The position numbers were made by a program, and so were the translations under genes. A stretch of DNA of 64,000 nucleotides. Origin: Parasulfuritortus sp036391875 (GTDB taxonomy: Bacteria > Pseudomonadota > Gammaproteobacteria > Burkholderiales > Thiobacillaceae). Numbering within the stretch: position 1 is the stretch's first letter; every line of letters begins with the position of its first letter. This document shows, one piece after another, positions 1 to 8,548 of this stretch. The stretch covers positions 1 to 64,000 of the forward strand of contig DASVZA010000007.1 of NCBI GenBank assembly GCA_036391875.1, given 5' to 3'. A model generated the notes under the pieces. It saw nothing but the letters and a program-made list of their open reading frames with translations, had not been told where the DNA came from and did no database searches.

Positions 1-573
1 CGTCAGCGACTGACCAAGCGCTGGCCCGCCCTGCGCCCGGCCTACCGCCTGCTCTACAACGCCGTCGCAACCGTGCTGGTCCTGCCGCCCCTGGCGCTGA
101 CTTGGCTCTACCCCGGCGAGCCGCTCTGGCACTGGCCGGCCTGGATCGCCTGGGGCGCCTTCGCGCTCGCCGCCATCGGCTTCGCCATCAGCATGCGCTG
201 GTACGACGGCCTCGACTTCATCGGCCTGCGCCAATGGCAGCAACGCGGCCAACCCACCGAATGCCGCGACGCCTTCGTCCTCTCGCCCCTGCACCGCTAC
301 GTGCGCCATCCCTGGTACAGCCTCGGCCTGCTCTACCTCTGGACCCGCGACCTCAACGCCGGCTGGCTTGCGGCGACGATCGCCCTCACGCTCTACATCG
401 TGATCGGCAGCCGGCTGGAAGAGCGCAAGCTGGTGGAGACCTTCGGCGAGCCGTATCGCCGTTATCTGGAACGAGTGCCGGGGCTGGTGCCGATGCCTGG
501 GCGGCATCTCAGCGTGGAGGAAGCGCGGGGGATGACTTGTGAAACACCTGCGCAAAACGACCTGGAAAGTTGA
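1..573 (+). CDS. Membrane methyltransferase, PEMT/isoprenylcysteine methyltransferase type (5' end outside window)
   Basis: The reading frame is open from base 1, so the beginning of the gene lies outside the window; a GTG at 73 is in frame but there is no reason to call it the start. The visible part has hydrophobic segments around LVLPPLALTWLY, WIAWGAFALAAIGFAIS and AATIALTLYIVIG. It carries the family signature RHPWYSLGLL followed by the basic-acidic C-terminal block EERKLVETFGEPYRRY. Proteins of this kind are integral membrane enzymes that use S-adenosylmethionine to methylate a lipid or prenylated substrate; the substrate here cannot be told. It stands alone in front of a 376-base non-coding stretch. 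Family assignment is good, the specific reaction is unknown. Confidence 0.75.
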   Translation, partial: RQRLTKRWPALRPAYRLLYNAVATVLVLPPLALTWLYPGEPLWHWPAWIAWGAFALAAIGFAISMRWYDGLDFIGLRQWQQRGQPTECRDAFVLSPLHRYVRHPWYSLGLLYLWTRDLNAGWLAATIALTLYIVIGSRLEERKLVETFGEPYRRYLERVPGLVPMPGRHLSVEEARGMTCETPAQNDLES

Positions 574-949
574 ACTCTCCGCAAGGCCGGTGGTTAGGCT
601 GGGCTGAGCGAAGCGATGCCCAACAAGGTGTCTGCTTGAGCCGTGTCGGGCTTCCTTGCGTCAGCCCAACCTATGATCGCCGCCGATCAACCTGTCGCCA
701 TCCGACGACAACCACAAAACATCCCCATCCTTTTGTTTTTTTGAGCATTCCCGAAGTCCCCCGGATTCGGCGTCGTCTCAGAGCGACAGTTTTTCCCGGG
801 CCAGGGCCCCGAGACTTTCCTCGAATCTACTTAGCCAATTGTTTATCAACATGTTTCCAGTGCTGGCCCGTATGTTGCTGTTCTGTTTCCAGCGTCCGGT
901 CCCGGCCGCAACCATGCCTGACTTACAGACACAGAGAGAGATCCCAGCC
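574..949. other. Non-coding stretch between the methyltransferase and bactofilin genes
   Basis: No convincing gene is present. The first part holds an imperfect palindromic repeat (listed separately). The rest, roughly 720-949, is less GC-rich than its surroundings and presumably holds the bactofilin promoter, but I see no clear -35/-10 pair. An in-frame upstream extension of bactofilin to 839 exists but has no family support. Confidence 0.5.
595..674. repeat. Imperfect intergenic palindrome
   Basis: The left arm (about 595-626, core TGGGCTGAGCGAAGCGATGC) and the right arm (about 645-674, core CGGGCTTCCTTGCGTCAGCC) are imperfect reverse complements around a loop of about 20 bases. Similar TGGGCTGAGCGAAGC palindromes are scattered between genes in many betaproteobacteria. 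This looks like one member of such an interspersed family; it could also fold as RNA downstream of the preceding gene. Confidence 0.5.
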
Positions 950-1570
950 ATGCTCAAATCCTTCAAGCAGCCCGGCACGACCGGCAACACCCGAATCGAT
1001 TCGCCTCGCACCAGCCTGCATTCGGGCTACCAGACCAAACCGGCCGAGCCTGCCAAGCCGGCGGTCGAGGAGCCCATGGAAGAAGCCGCTCTGGTGGCGG
1101 CGAAGCCCGTGTCGAACGACGAGGGCAGCAAGCTCATCGTCGGGCCGAACATCAAGCTGAAGGGCTCCGAGATCACCGATTGCGAAATCCTGGTGGTGGA
1201 AGGCCGGGTGGAGGCGTCCATGAACAGCCGCGACATCCGCATCGCGGAAGGCGGCGTGTTTGCCGGCAAGGCCGAGATCGACGTGGCCGAGGTGCGCGGC
1301 ACCTTCGAAGGCGAACTGACCGCCCGCAAGCGGCTGGTGGTGTATTCCACCGGCCGGGTCAACGGCACGATCCGCTACGGCGCGCTGATGGTCGAGGAAG
1401 GCGGCGCGATCAGCGGCAACATGGCGAAGCACACGGCCGGCCCCAGTCTGTCCACGGTGTCAAGCACCCCGGCACAAGCTCCGGCGGCCGAACCGGTTCT
1501 GGAGAAGGCCGAGGAAGCGGAGGAAAGCCGTCCCGCCTCGACGTTCGGTTTCAACCAGAAACGGGGCTGA
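950..1570 (+). CDS. Bactofilin (polymer-forming cytoskeletal protein)
   Basis: A 206-residue protein whose middle (about residues 65-165) is the bactofilin beta-helix. Short repeating turns can be read as GPNIKLKGSEI, CEILVVEGRVEA, SRDIRIAEGGVF and YGALMVEEGGAISG. The flanks are low-complexity, proline/alanine/glutamate-rich tails, as is usual in the family. Bactofilins self-assemble into filaments at the cytoplasmic face of the membrane and organise cell shape or polar structures. The ATG at 950 was chosen because the family begins with a short tail before the helix; the in-frame extension to 839 looks non-coding. The gene is monocistronic and followed by a terminator-like hairpin. No peptidase or shape gene next door hints at its specific task. 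Confidence 0.88.
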   Translation: MLKSFKQPGTTGNTRIDSPRTSLHSGYQTKPAEPAKPAVEEPMEEAALVAAKPVSNDEGSKLIVGPNIKLKGSEITDCEILVVEGRVEASMNSRDIRIAEGGVFAGKAEIDVAEVRGTFEGELTARKRLVVYSTGRVNGTIRYGALMVEEGGAISGNMAKHTAGPSLSTVSSTPAQAPAAEPVLEKAEEAEESRPASTFGFNQKRG

Positions 1571-1585
1571 TCGAAGCCCGAAACC

Positions 1586-1613
1586 GGGGCTGTCGCCGAT
1601 CTGCGACAGCCCC
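1586..1613 (+). terminator. Hairpin after bactofilin, probable terminator
   Basis: Perfect 11-bp arms GGGGCTGTCGC and GCGACAGCCCC enclose a 6-base loop 16 bases past the stop codon. The downstream T tract is short (CTTATCC), so termination efficiency is uncertain. Confidence 0.6.
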
Positions 1614-1861
1614 CTTATCCATCTCAGCCTGGCAGATGCGTAGCCATCATCCTGCCAATCCCCTAACAAACACCCAGACGACATATTGTGTTTGGGTTTG
1701 ATTGCTGCAATGCTTGAGCCGCCAACAGGGTGGTAAGCATATCGCCACAAGTATTCTGCCATTCGGCACGCCCCTTCGCGCACACCCTCTCACGGCAGTA
1801 CAAAGCGTTCCAACGCCCATGGGGTGGCGTTCAAACAACAGATAGGGGGGGCGGCCTCACC

Positions 1862-2455
1862 TTGAAAGACAAAATCCAGTTGGCAGCACCCGGCGCCGGA
1901 TTGCCTGCGTTGGAACTCTTTCTGTCCCGCACCGGTTTCGCCATCCTGCGACGCACGCTCAGCCGGCGACGGATCCAGGACTGGTTGTGTTCCGAGACAG
2001 ACCGCGTCCTGGCAATTGCGCGGGACATCCCTTTCGAGCAGTTAACGAGCCCGATGCTCGTTCCGAGGCTCACCGGTCTCGAGGACAGCAGCAGGAATTG
2101 GTCGGCGGCGATGCTTCTCCAGCATCTGGTCATCGTCGACAGCGGGATCGGCACGCTTTTGACCGCGTTAAGCGCAAACGAGACGTTCGAACGCGAAGTG
2201 CGAATCGCGGACGTCAAACCCTCCCCCGATGCCGGGGCAGAACAGTTGGCTGAATTGGAGAACGCCCTGGCAGCCTATCTTGAGCAGGCCGCCGCGGTCG
2301 AAAACCTGCATACGGCGCGTCGCCACGCGCATCCCTGGTTTGGCCATCTGGACGGCCACGGCTGGCATACCCTGGCGGCGTTGCACACCATGATCCACCG
2401 TCGCCAGCTGATGGCCATGACTCGGGCCTTGCGGAAACACCCGTCCCCCACCTAA
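1862..2455 (+). CDS. DinB-like / DUF1569-type helical bundle protein
   Basis: About 197 residues with a DinB superfamily pattern. A helix near MLLQHLVIVDSGI carries the first His, and the C-terminal segment HPWFGHLDGHGWHTLAALH, followed by MIHRRQL, supplies further histidines. Family members are four-helix-bundle metal-binding proteins, some of them thiol-dependent transferases; no substrate can be named here. The frame is open back to a GTG at 1730, but the first 44 codons look unlike protein. The TTG at 1862 follows a G-rich stretch that could act as a ribosome site, so the start is uncertain. The downstream gene is hpf; no functional link is evident. Confidence 0.6.
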   Translation: MKDKIQLAAPGAGLPALELFLSRTGFAILRRTLSRRRIQDWLCSETDRVLAIARDIPFEQLTSPMLVPRLTGLEDSSRNWSAAMLLQHLVIVDSGIGTLLTALSANETFEREVRIADVKPSPDAGAEQLAELENALAAYLEQAAAVENLHTARRHAHPWFGHLDGHGWHTLAALHTMIHRRQLMAMTRALRKHPSPT

Positions 2456-2577
2456 TGGGGGAATGGACGCTCTTGCCGAACCACGATTCCCGGCCTTTAA
2501 TGAAATTGTGGCGCCGGACATCGTCTGGCAGAGATGTTCCGGCACCTGTCCCGATCAATACAGAAAGGCGGGTAATC

Positions 2578-2907
2578 ATGAAACTTCCCCTGCAAATCAC
2601 CCTGCGCGATATCGACCACTCCGATGCAGTCGAACAGGCGATTCGGGATAAAGCCGAGAAGTTGAACCAGTTTCACCCCAGCATCATGGCTTGCCGGGTC
2701 CGCGTTGAAATGCCGGGCAAGCACAAGAACCAAGGCAAGGCCTATACCGTGACGATCGATCTGACGGTGCCCGGCAACGAGTTCGTGGTCAACCGCGATC
2801 GCAGCGAAGACCTTTATGTCGCGCTGCGCGATGCGTTCGACGCCGCCAAGCGGCAGCTGGACGAATACGCAGGCAAGCAGCACGACCTGGTCAGGCAACA
2901 CGCGTGA
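2578..2907 (+). CDS. hpf: Ribosome hibernation promoting factor (HPF/RaiA family)
   Basis: A 109-residue short-form hibernation factor. It starts LPLQITLRDIDHSDAVEQAI, contains the conserved helix RDKAEKLNQFHP and ends with DAFDAAKRQLDEYAGKQ. The family binds the 30S subunit in the tRNA/mRNA channel and silences ribosomes in stationary phase or under stress. The ATG at 2578 is preceded by a good ribosome site (GAAAGGCGGG), and the frame upstream of it does not look coding. The protein lacks the long C-terminal dimerisation domain of Gram-positive HPF. A strong terminator follows. Confidence 0.92.
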   Translation: MKLPLQITLRDIDHSDAVEQAIRDKAEKLNQFHPSIMACRVRVEMPGKHKNQGKAYTVTIDLTVPGNEFVVNRDRSEDLYVALRDAFDAAKRQLDEYAGKQHDLVRQHA

Positions 2908-2921
2908 CGCGCTAGCCGGCC

Positions 2922-2954
2922 ACGGGCGGGGGATTTCCCCGCCCGTTTTATTTT
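2922..2954 (+). terminator. Rho-independent terminator after hpf
   Basis: ACGGGCGGGG and CCCCGCCCGT form a 10-bp GC-rich stem with a 5-base loop, followed by TTTATTTT. It ends just before the convergent gene's stop codon. Confidence 0.9.
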
Positions 2955-2956
2955 GC

Positions 2957-3238
2957 TCAGTGATCTTCCAGATGGGTGAAGGTGTCTTCGGCCAGTTCGC
3001 CGGTGTCGGGATCGACCCAGCCGGCCAAGCCCAGTTCCTCCTCCACCTCTTCCAGCGTTTCGGCCGGTTCGAAATCGGATTCGGCGTTGTATTCCATGTC
3101 CTGCGCCGCTTCGGCCAGGGTCGCGAAGGGGCCGAAGGTTTCGCCGGTTTCGGCATTGGTCCAATAGAAGCCGTCTGGGCGTTCGACGATCTTGGTCGTA
3201 TCGGCGGCGGGAGAAGTCTCGGGATTAAGTTCGGTCAT
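2957..3238 (-). CDS. Small acidic protein of unknown function
   Basis: A 93-residue strongly acidic protein with no Cys and no membrane segment. It contains FYWTNAETGETFGPFATLAE and later GWVDPDTGELAEDTF, both reading like short beta-hairpin modules. I do not recognise a characterised family. The start is supported by a clear ribosome site (AGAGGAG) 7-8 bases upstream. It is the last gene before the hpf terminator on the opposite strand and lies 28 bases beyond folE, so the two may share a transcript. Confidence 0.7.
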   Translation of the reverse strand: MTELNPETSPAADTTKIVERPDGFYWTNAETGETFGPFATLAEAAQDMEYNAESDFEPAETLEEVEEELGLAGWVDPDTGELAEDTFTHLEDH

Positions 3239-3266
3239 CGTGGTCTCCTCTGTCTCACTATGAATG

Positions 3267-3908
3267 CTAGGGCATCTGCCCGCTGATGGCGCGCAGGAAT
3301 TCGCTGCGCAATTGAGGATTCTCTCTAAAGGTCCCGGAAAAGGCCTGGGTCACCACCCGCTCGTCGCCGCGCCGATCCTCGCCCAGCAGCAGGCAGAGCT
3401 GCTCGGCCTCGATGACGCAGGCAGCGCCCTGCGCCTTGCCGTGCGTGATGAGTGCTTCGGCGATGTCGCGGGTCATCCATTCCTGGTAGGTGAAGCGGTG
3501 GCCGATGGCATCCACCATGCGGGCGATGCGGCCGAAGCCGTGCAGCCGGCCGCCCGGGATGTAGGCGACGTGGGCGACGCCGCGGAACGGCACCAGGTGA
3601 TGTGGGCAGACGCCGTGGACGGCGATGCCGCGCACCACCACCATGTCGTCACGGGTATCCTCGAAACCGTCGCCCAGGGCCTCGCCCGGGTCCAAGTTAT
3701 AGCCGCCCAGCAGGCGGCGTTCCCACAGCTCGCGCACCCGGCGCGCGGTGCGGCCGGTGTGGACGCTGTCCGGCTCGATGCCGCAGGCCTTGAGCAGATC
3801 GGTCACCGCCTGCTCGAAGGCGACGGGGTCGAACTTGCCGACCTGGGGTATCCCGAGGTGGCCCGGCTGATACGGGGCCTGGCAATCGTGATCGCAACAT
3901 TCGGACAT
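3267..3908 (-). CDS. folE: GTP cyclohydrolase I
   Basis: It converts GTP to 7,8-dihydroneopterin triphosphate, the first step toward folates and related pterins. The zinc site Cys-x-x-His appears as GVCPHHLVPF, followed by VAHVAYIP and the GFGRIARMVD segment; the third zinc ligand is the Cys of EAEQLCLLLG. The last motif departs from the usual EAEHxCM form, and the N-terminus has a cysteine-rich MSECCDHDC, so this is a divergent member. The inner ATG at 3908 (213 residues) is preferred: the outer ATG at 3959 would overlap the divergent srkA start and leave no room for either promoter. Role confident, start moderately so. Confidence 0.88.
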   Translation of the reverse strand: MSECCDHDCQAPYQPGHLGIPQVGKFDPVAFEQAVTDLLKACGIEPDSVHTGRTARRVRELWERRLLGGYNLDPGEALGDGFEDTRDDMVVVRGIAVHGVCPHHLVPFRGVAHVAYIPGGRLHGFGRIARMVDAIGHRFTYQEWMTRDIAEALITHGKAQGAACVIEAEQLCLLLGEDRRGDERVVTQAFSGTFRENPQLRSEFLRAISGQMP

Positions 3909-3957
3909 GAGACGCTCGGGTATGATTCGTTCGTCCCAGTGTAACGCAATTTGAGCC

Positions 3958-4935
3958 ATGACCCATCCCTATGCCGACCTCACCCCCGATTGCGTGCTCG
4001 ACGCCCTGGAAAGCGTCGGCCTGCATGCCGACGGCCGGCTGATCGCGCTCAACAGCTACGAGAACCGGGTCTACCAGATCTGGCTGGAGGACGCGCCCAC
4101 GGTGGTCGCCAAGTTCTACCGGCCCGCCCGCTGGAGCGACGAGGCGATCCTGGAGGATCACACCTTCACCGAGGAACTGGCCGAGCGCGAGATTCCCGTG
4201 GTCGCGCCCATGGCAATCGGCGGCCGGACGCTGTTCGAACATGCCGGCTTCCGCTTCGCCGTCTATCCGCGCCGGGGCGGCCGGGTACCGGAACTGTCCG
4301 ATCCGGCCACCCTGGAATGGATCGGCCGCTTCATCGGCCGCATCCACGCGGTCGGCGCGCTGGCCCCGTACCAATACCGGCCGACGCTGGACATCGACAG
4401 CTTCGGTGTCGAGCCGCGCGACTACCTGCTCGGCCACGACTGGCTGCCCAAGGAACTACGCGAGGTCTGGAGCGGCGTCTCGGCCCAGGCCCTGGACGGC
4501 GTGCGGCGCTGTTTCGACCGGGCCGGCGAGGTCGCCCACATCCGCCTGCACGGCGACTGCCACATGGGCAACGTGCTGTGGACCGACGACGGCCCGCATT
4601 TCGTCGACTTCGACGACAGCCGCATGGGGCCGGCGGTGCAGGACCTGTGGATGCTGCTCTCGGGCGAACGCGGCGAGCAGATCCGGCAGCTGGCCGACGT
4701 GCTGGCCGGCTACGAGGACTTCATGGAATTCGACGCCCGCGAGCTGCATCTGGTCGAGGCCCTGCGCACCCTGCGCCTGCTGCATTATTCGGCCTGGCTG
4801 GCCCGGCGCTGGGACGACCCGGCCTTTCCCGCCGCCTTTCCCTGGTTCGGCAGCCCGCGCTACTGGGAGGAACGCATTCTGGAACTGCGCGAGCAGATCG
4901 CATTGATGGACGAGGAGCCGCTATGGCCGGCCTGA
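3958..4935 (+). CDS. srkA: Stress response kinase A (YihE/SrkA)
   Basis: A 325-residue Ser/Thr kinase of the aminoglycoside-phosphotransferase fold, close to the E. coli SrkA length. The catalytic loop RLHGDCHMGNVLW (HGD with downstream Asn) and the metal-binding Asp in HFVDFDDSRMGP are intact, and the lysine of VVAKFYRP is in the nucleotide site. E. coli SrkA protects cells against stress-induced death and counteracts MazEF. The gene diverges from folE across only about 50 bases and its last 13 bases overlap rsuA, so the two are co-transcribed and translationally coupled. Confidence 0.92.
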   Translation: MTHPYADLTPDCVLDALESVGLHADGRLIALNSYENRVYQIWLEDAPTVVAKFYRPARWSDEAILEDHTFTEELAEREIPVVAPMAIGGRTLFEHAGFRFAVYPRRGGRVPELSDPATLEWIGRFIGRIHAVGALAPYQYRPTLDIDSFGVEPRDYLLGHDWLPKELREVWSGVSAQALDGVRRCFDRAGEVAHIRLHGDCHMGNVLWTDDGPHFVDFDDSRMGPAVQDLWMLLSGERGEQIRQLADVLAGYEDFMEFDARELHLVEALRTLRLLHYSAWLARRWDDPAFPAAFPWFGSPRYWEERILELREQIALMDEEPLWPA

Positions 4936-5630
4936 TTCAATTGGAACGCATACTGCAATCGCAGGGCTTCGGCAGTCGCAAGGAATGCCGTGCCCTGGTC
5001 CGGCACGGCCGGGTGAAGGTGGCTGGCGCGGAATGCGACGACCCCTTTGCCGAATTCGCTCCGGCCGGGCTCGAATTCGAGGTCGACGGCGTGACCTGGC
5101 TCTACCAGGAACGCGCCTACCTGATGCTGAACAAGCCGGCCGGCTACGAATGCTCGCGCTCGCCCAAGCATCACGCCGGCGTGCTCGATCTGCTGCCAGA
5201 GCCCCTGCGCCGGCGCGACGTGCAGCCGGTCGGCCGGCTGGACGAGGACACCACCGGCCTGCTGCTGCTGTCGGACGACGGCCAGTTCATCCACCGCCTG
5301 ATCTCGCCCAAGCACAAGGTGGCCAAGGTCTACGAAGTGACCGCCAAGCATGCGGTCGACGACGGCCAGATCGCCGCCCTGCTGGCCGGAGTCCAGCTCC
5401 ACGACGAGCCGGCGCCGATCGCCACCGCGGCCTGCGAGCGCGTCTCGGACAACGTCATCCACCTGACCCTGACCGAGGGTAAATACCATCAGGTCAAGCG
5501 CATGCTGGGCGCGGCCGGCAACCGGGTCGAGGCGCTGAAGCGGATCGCCATCGGCGGCCTCATGCTGCCCGACGGCCTGCCCGAACGCGGCTGGCGCTGG
5601 CTGACAGAGGACGAACTGGGCCAGGTCTGA
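4923..5630 (+). CDS. rsuA: 16S rRNA pseudouridine(516) synthase
   Basis: A 235-residue RsuA-family enzyme that isomerises U516 of 16S rRNA. The N-terminal S4-like RNA-binding domain covers about residues 1-60 (LERILQSQGFGSRKECRALV). The catalytic domain holds the Asp-containing motif GRLDEDTTGLLLLSDDG and the family segment EGKYHQVKRMLGAAGN. It starts inside the end of srkA (13-base overlap). The length is typical. Confidence 0.93.
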   Translation: MAGLIQLERILQSQGFGSRKECRALVRHGRVKVAGAECDDPFAEFAPAGLEFEVDGVTWLYQERAYLMLNKPAGYECSRSPKHHAGVLDLLPEPLRRRDVQPVGRLDEDTTGLLLLSDDGQFIHRLISPKHKVAKVYEVTAKHAVDDGQIAALLAGVQLHDEPAPIATAACERVSDNVIHLTLTEGKYHQVKRMLGAAGNRVEALKRIAIGGLMLPDGLPERGWRWLTEDELGQV

Positions 5631-5640
5631 CGGAGCGGGA

Positions 5641-5985
5641 TCAGGCGATCTCGTCGGTATGGGTCGGCGGCAGTTCGCCGGGTCTGTCGTGCTTGCGCCG
5701 TTCCTCGCCGCTGCGCGTGTCGAGCATGACGGGGATGTGCTGGATCCGCCGGCACAGTTTGCGCCGATCTTCGCCGCTGTAGGGCACCGCTTCCTGATGT
5801 GGCGATTCGGTGGCCGTTTCCGGCTCCGCCTCGTTGTGCTGGCGCGTCGGCACACCCTGCTCGGCCAAGGCCTCCGGGAAACCCGGCACGACCTTGCGGA
5901 CCGGACTGACCGGCGCCTTCGGAGTGACTTCGGTCCGATCGGTGACGGGCGGCAACGGAGGCAGCTTGCTGTCGGGAAAATGCAT
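5641..5985 (-). CDS. Uncharacterised protein with RR-rich EDRR/ERR motifs
   Basis: A 114-residue protein. The first two thirds are proline-rich and probably disordered. The conserved-looking part is YSGEDRRKLCRRIQH followed by DTRSGEERRKHDR. GEDRR and RSGxERR motifs recur in small proteobacterial proteins near signalling genes, but I know no function. The initiation site is weak and the gene is isolated, so it is less certain than its neighbours. Confidence 0.5.
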   Translation of the reverse strand: MHFPDSKLPPLPPVTDRTEVTPKAPVSPVRKVVPGFPEALAEQGVPTRQHNEAEPETATESPHQEAVPYSGEDRRKLCRRIQHIPVMLDTRSGEERRKHDRPGELPPTHTDEIA

Positions 5986-6149
5986 CTCGACTACACCGCC
6001 GTTCCGATCCGTTTCGACATGCTCTTCTCCCGCAATCCGCAGTGGTTCATACTGCGGTCATCGTCAACCAGGACGATACCGCCTGGGCACTAAAGAAATC
6101 ATGCCCTCGGCCGTTATATTCATTCAAATAATAGCTAAGTGCAGGTTTA

Positions 6150-7037
6150 ATGCCGTTTCCACTCGACCGCGACCAGACCCAACAGCTCTCCGAAGAGTTG
6201 GAAAACGTCATCGCCGCCCATCTGGCCTGGTTCAAGCAGGTCAACCGGGCCTTGGTCTGCGGCTGCCCCCCGGCCGACTGCGAAATGGCCGACGATGCCC
6301 ACCTGCGCTCGCCGTTCGGCAAATGGTACTACAGCGAGACGCCGCATCCCCTGGCCGACCACGGCACCTTCCAGGAACTGGCCGAGATCCAGCAGGCCCT
6401 GCACGCCGCGGCCCGGCTGGCGCTGAGCAAGGTCTCCGCCGGACAACGGCCGACGACCACGCTGCATGACCAGTGCATCGACCTGTCGCTCAAGGTCAAC
6501 AACAAGCTGCGCCACCTGCAGCTGGAGATCATCGGCGACCTGCTGGCCACCGACGCGCTGACCGGCTGCTACAGCCGGCGCGGCATGATCGGCCGGCTGC
6601 AGGCCGAACAGGAACGGGCCGGGCGCATCCAGCGTCCGTGCTGCATCGGCCTCATGGATTTCGATCATTTCAAGCAGGTCAACGACGAGCTGGGCCATCC
6701 GGCCGGCGACGCCGTGCTCAGGCAGGGCATGCGCTTCGTCGCCAGCGTGCTGCGCAAGTACGACACGGTCTACCGCTACGGCGGCGAGGAGTTCCTGTTC
6801 TGCCTGCCCGGCACGCCGCTCAACGATGCCGAGCACGTGATCGAGCGCGTGCGCTCCGGCCTGGCCCTGCTGCCCATCCAGTTGCCCAACCAGCAGAAGC
6901 TGCACGTCACCGCGTCGTTCGGTCTGGCCGAGATCGCCCAGGGCAAGCCGGTCGAGGATTCGATCCAGTGGGCCGACCAGGCCCTGCTCCAGGCCAAGGC
7001 CGACGGCCGCAACCGGGTCAAGGTCTGGCAGAACTGA
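6150..7037 (+). CDS. Diguanylate cyclase with N-terminal CZB zinc-sensing domain (DgcZ-like)
   Basis: A 295-residue cytoplasmic protein with no membrane segment. Residues about 15-125 match the CZB (chemoreceptor zinc-binding) helical bundle: HLAWFKQVNRAL, a cysteine cluster CGCPPADC, then FGKWYY and later histidines. Residues about 135-295 are a GGDEF domain with intact active site YRYGGEEF, and an RxxD inhibitory site (RKYD) placed five residues before it, predicting c-di-GMP synthesis with product inhibition. In E. coli DgcZ, zinc bound by CZB blocks activity; the same is inferred here. It converges with the pap gene, with one base between the stops. Confidence 0.88.
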   Translation: MPFPLDRDQTQQLSEELENVIAAHLAWFKQVNRALVCGCPPADCEMADDAHLRSPFGKWYYSETPHPLADHGTFQELAEIQQALHAAARLALSKVSAGQRPTTTLHDQCIDLSLKVNNKLRHLQLEIIGDLLATDALTGCYSRRGMIGRLQAEQERAGRIQRPCCIGLMDFDHFKQVNDELGHPAGDAVLRQGMRFVASVLRKYDTVYRYGGEEFLFCLPGTPLNDAEHVIERVRSGLALLPIQLPNQQKLHVTASFGLAEIAQGKPVEDSIQWADQALLQAKADGRNRVKVWQN

Positions 7038-7038
7038 A

Positions 7039-8520
7039 TCAGGCCTTGATGGCCGCCTCGATGGTTTCGCACAAGGTCTTCAGCACCTTGATCCGGGCGT
7101 AGTTCTTGTCCTCCGCCTCGACCATGGTCCAGGGCGCGGCCTGGGTGCCGGTGCGCTCGATCATGTCGCTGGCGGCGCGCACGTAGTCGTCCCACTTCTC
7201 GCGGTTGCGCCAGTCGTCCTCGGTGATCTTGAAGCGTTTGAAGGCGATCTGCTCCCGCTCCTTGAAGCGGCGCAGTTGTTCCTCCTGGCTGATCGACAGC
7301 CAGAACTTCGCCACGATCACGCCCGACTCGACCAACTGCTCCTCGAAGTCGTTGATCTCCCGGTAGGCGCGCATCCAGGCCGGCTGGCTGCAGAAGCCCT
7401 CGACCCGCTCGACCAGCACGCGGCCGTACCAGGAACGATCGAACACGGCCAGTTTTCCGTGGCGCGGCAGATGGCGCCAGAAGCGCCACAGATAGGGTTG
7501 CGCCCGCTCCTCCTCGGTCGGCGCGGCGATCGGGATGACGTCGAACTGCCGGGCGTCCAGGGCCGCGGTCACCCGCCGGATCGTGCCGCCCTTGCCGGCC
7601 GCGTCCATGCCCTCGAACACCGCCACCACGGACCGTTTCTGAAACCGCTTGTGGCGGAACAGCTTGGCCAGCTTGCCCTGCCACTTCTCCAGTTCCTTGT
7701 CGTAGTCCTTGCGTGCGATGGTCTTGGTCAGGTCGAGCGCGTCGAGGATGCGCAGGTTGTCGATCGGCGTCGGCAGCGGCGCGCCGTGTACCCGGCGATG
7801 CTGCTCGGGATTCGCCAGCCGCTCCTGCAGCGCGTCGAGCAGGTATTTGGTGACGGTCAGGCTGCGGTAGTTCTCGTCGCTGCCCTCCACCACCAGCCAG
7901 GGCACCTCGCCGGTGCTGGTTTCGCGCAGCACGTATTCGGATACCGAACGGAACTCGTCGTAATGACCGAAGCGGTCCCAGTCCTGCTTGGTCACCCGCC
8001 AGCGGGTGAGCGGGTTCTTCTCCAGGTCGGTCATGCGCTTCTTCTGCGCGTCCTTGGACAGGTGGAACCAGAACTTGAGCAGCAGGGCGCCTTCGTTCAC
8101 CAGCATGCGCTCAAAGCGGGTGATGCGGGCGACGGCGGCATCGATATCATGGTCGCTCAGGTTGCCCATCACCCGGCCGTTGATCGGGGCGTTGTACCAG
8201 GAGCCGAAGAAGATACCGGACTTGCCCTTGGCCGGCAGGCGGCGCCAGTAGCGCCACATAGGCGGGTGCATGGCCTCTTCCTCGGTCGGCAGGCCCATGC
8301 CGTGGGTCTGGATGTGGCGCGGGTCCATCCAGGCGTTGAGCAGGTTCACCGTCTCGCTCTTGCCGGCGCCGTCGACGCCGGAGACCAGGATGATCACCGG
8401 GAAGTCCGGCTTTTCCATCAGGGCGTACTGCGCATCCAACAAGGCCTCGCGGACCTTGGGCGCCTCCTGGGCGAACGTCTTCTTGTCGATCTTATGGCCG
8501 AGTTCGGCGGCTTCGAACAT
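7039..8520 (-). CDS. pap: Polyphosphate:AMP phosphotransferase (two-domain PPK2)
   Basis: A 493-residue tandem PPK2 protein that phosphorylates AMP to ADP using polyphosphate. Both halves have a Walker A: GVDGAGKSE in the N-terminal domain and GMDAAGKGG in the C-terminal one. Both also carry the PPK2 aromatic block (MWRYWRRLP and LWRFWRHLP) and a following segment, FGSWYNAP in the first half versus DRSWYGRVL in the second. The second half keeps the canonical DRSWYGR, so it is probably the catalytic one. The gene lies downstream of the DHODH-like and PFOR genes on the same strand, 28 bases after the former. Confidence 0.93.
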   Translation of the reverse strand: MFEAAELGHKIDKKTFAQEAPKVREALLDAQYALMEKPDFPVIILVSGVDGAGKSETVNLLNAWMDPRHIQTHGMGLPTEEEAMHPPMWRYWRRLPAKGKSGIFFGSWYNAPINGRVMGNLSDHDIDAAVARITRFERMLVNEGALLLKFWFHLSKDAQKKRMTDLEKNPLTRWRVTKQDWDRFGHYDEFRSVSEYVLRETSTGEVPWLVVEGSDENYRSLTVTKYLLDALQERLANPEQHRRVHGAPLPTPIDNLRILDALDLTKTIARKDYDKELEKWQGKLAKLFRHKRFQKRSVVAVFEGMDAAGKGGTIRRVTAALDARQFDVIPIAAPTEEERAQPYLWRFWRHLPRHGKLAVFDRSWYGRVLVERVEGFCSQPAWMRAYREINDFEEQLVESGVIVAKFWLSISQEEQLRRFKEREQIAFKRFKITEDDWRNREKWDDYVRAASDMIERTGTQAAPWTMVEAEDKNYARIKVLKTLCETIEAAIKA

Positions 8521-8548
8521 TGTTCTTCTTCCTTAATCCTGAGGCGGG

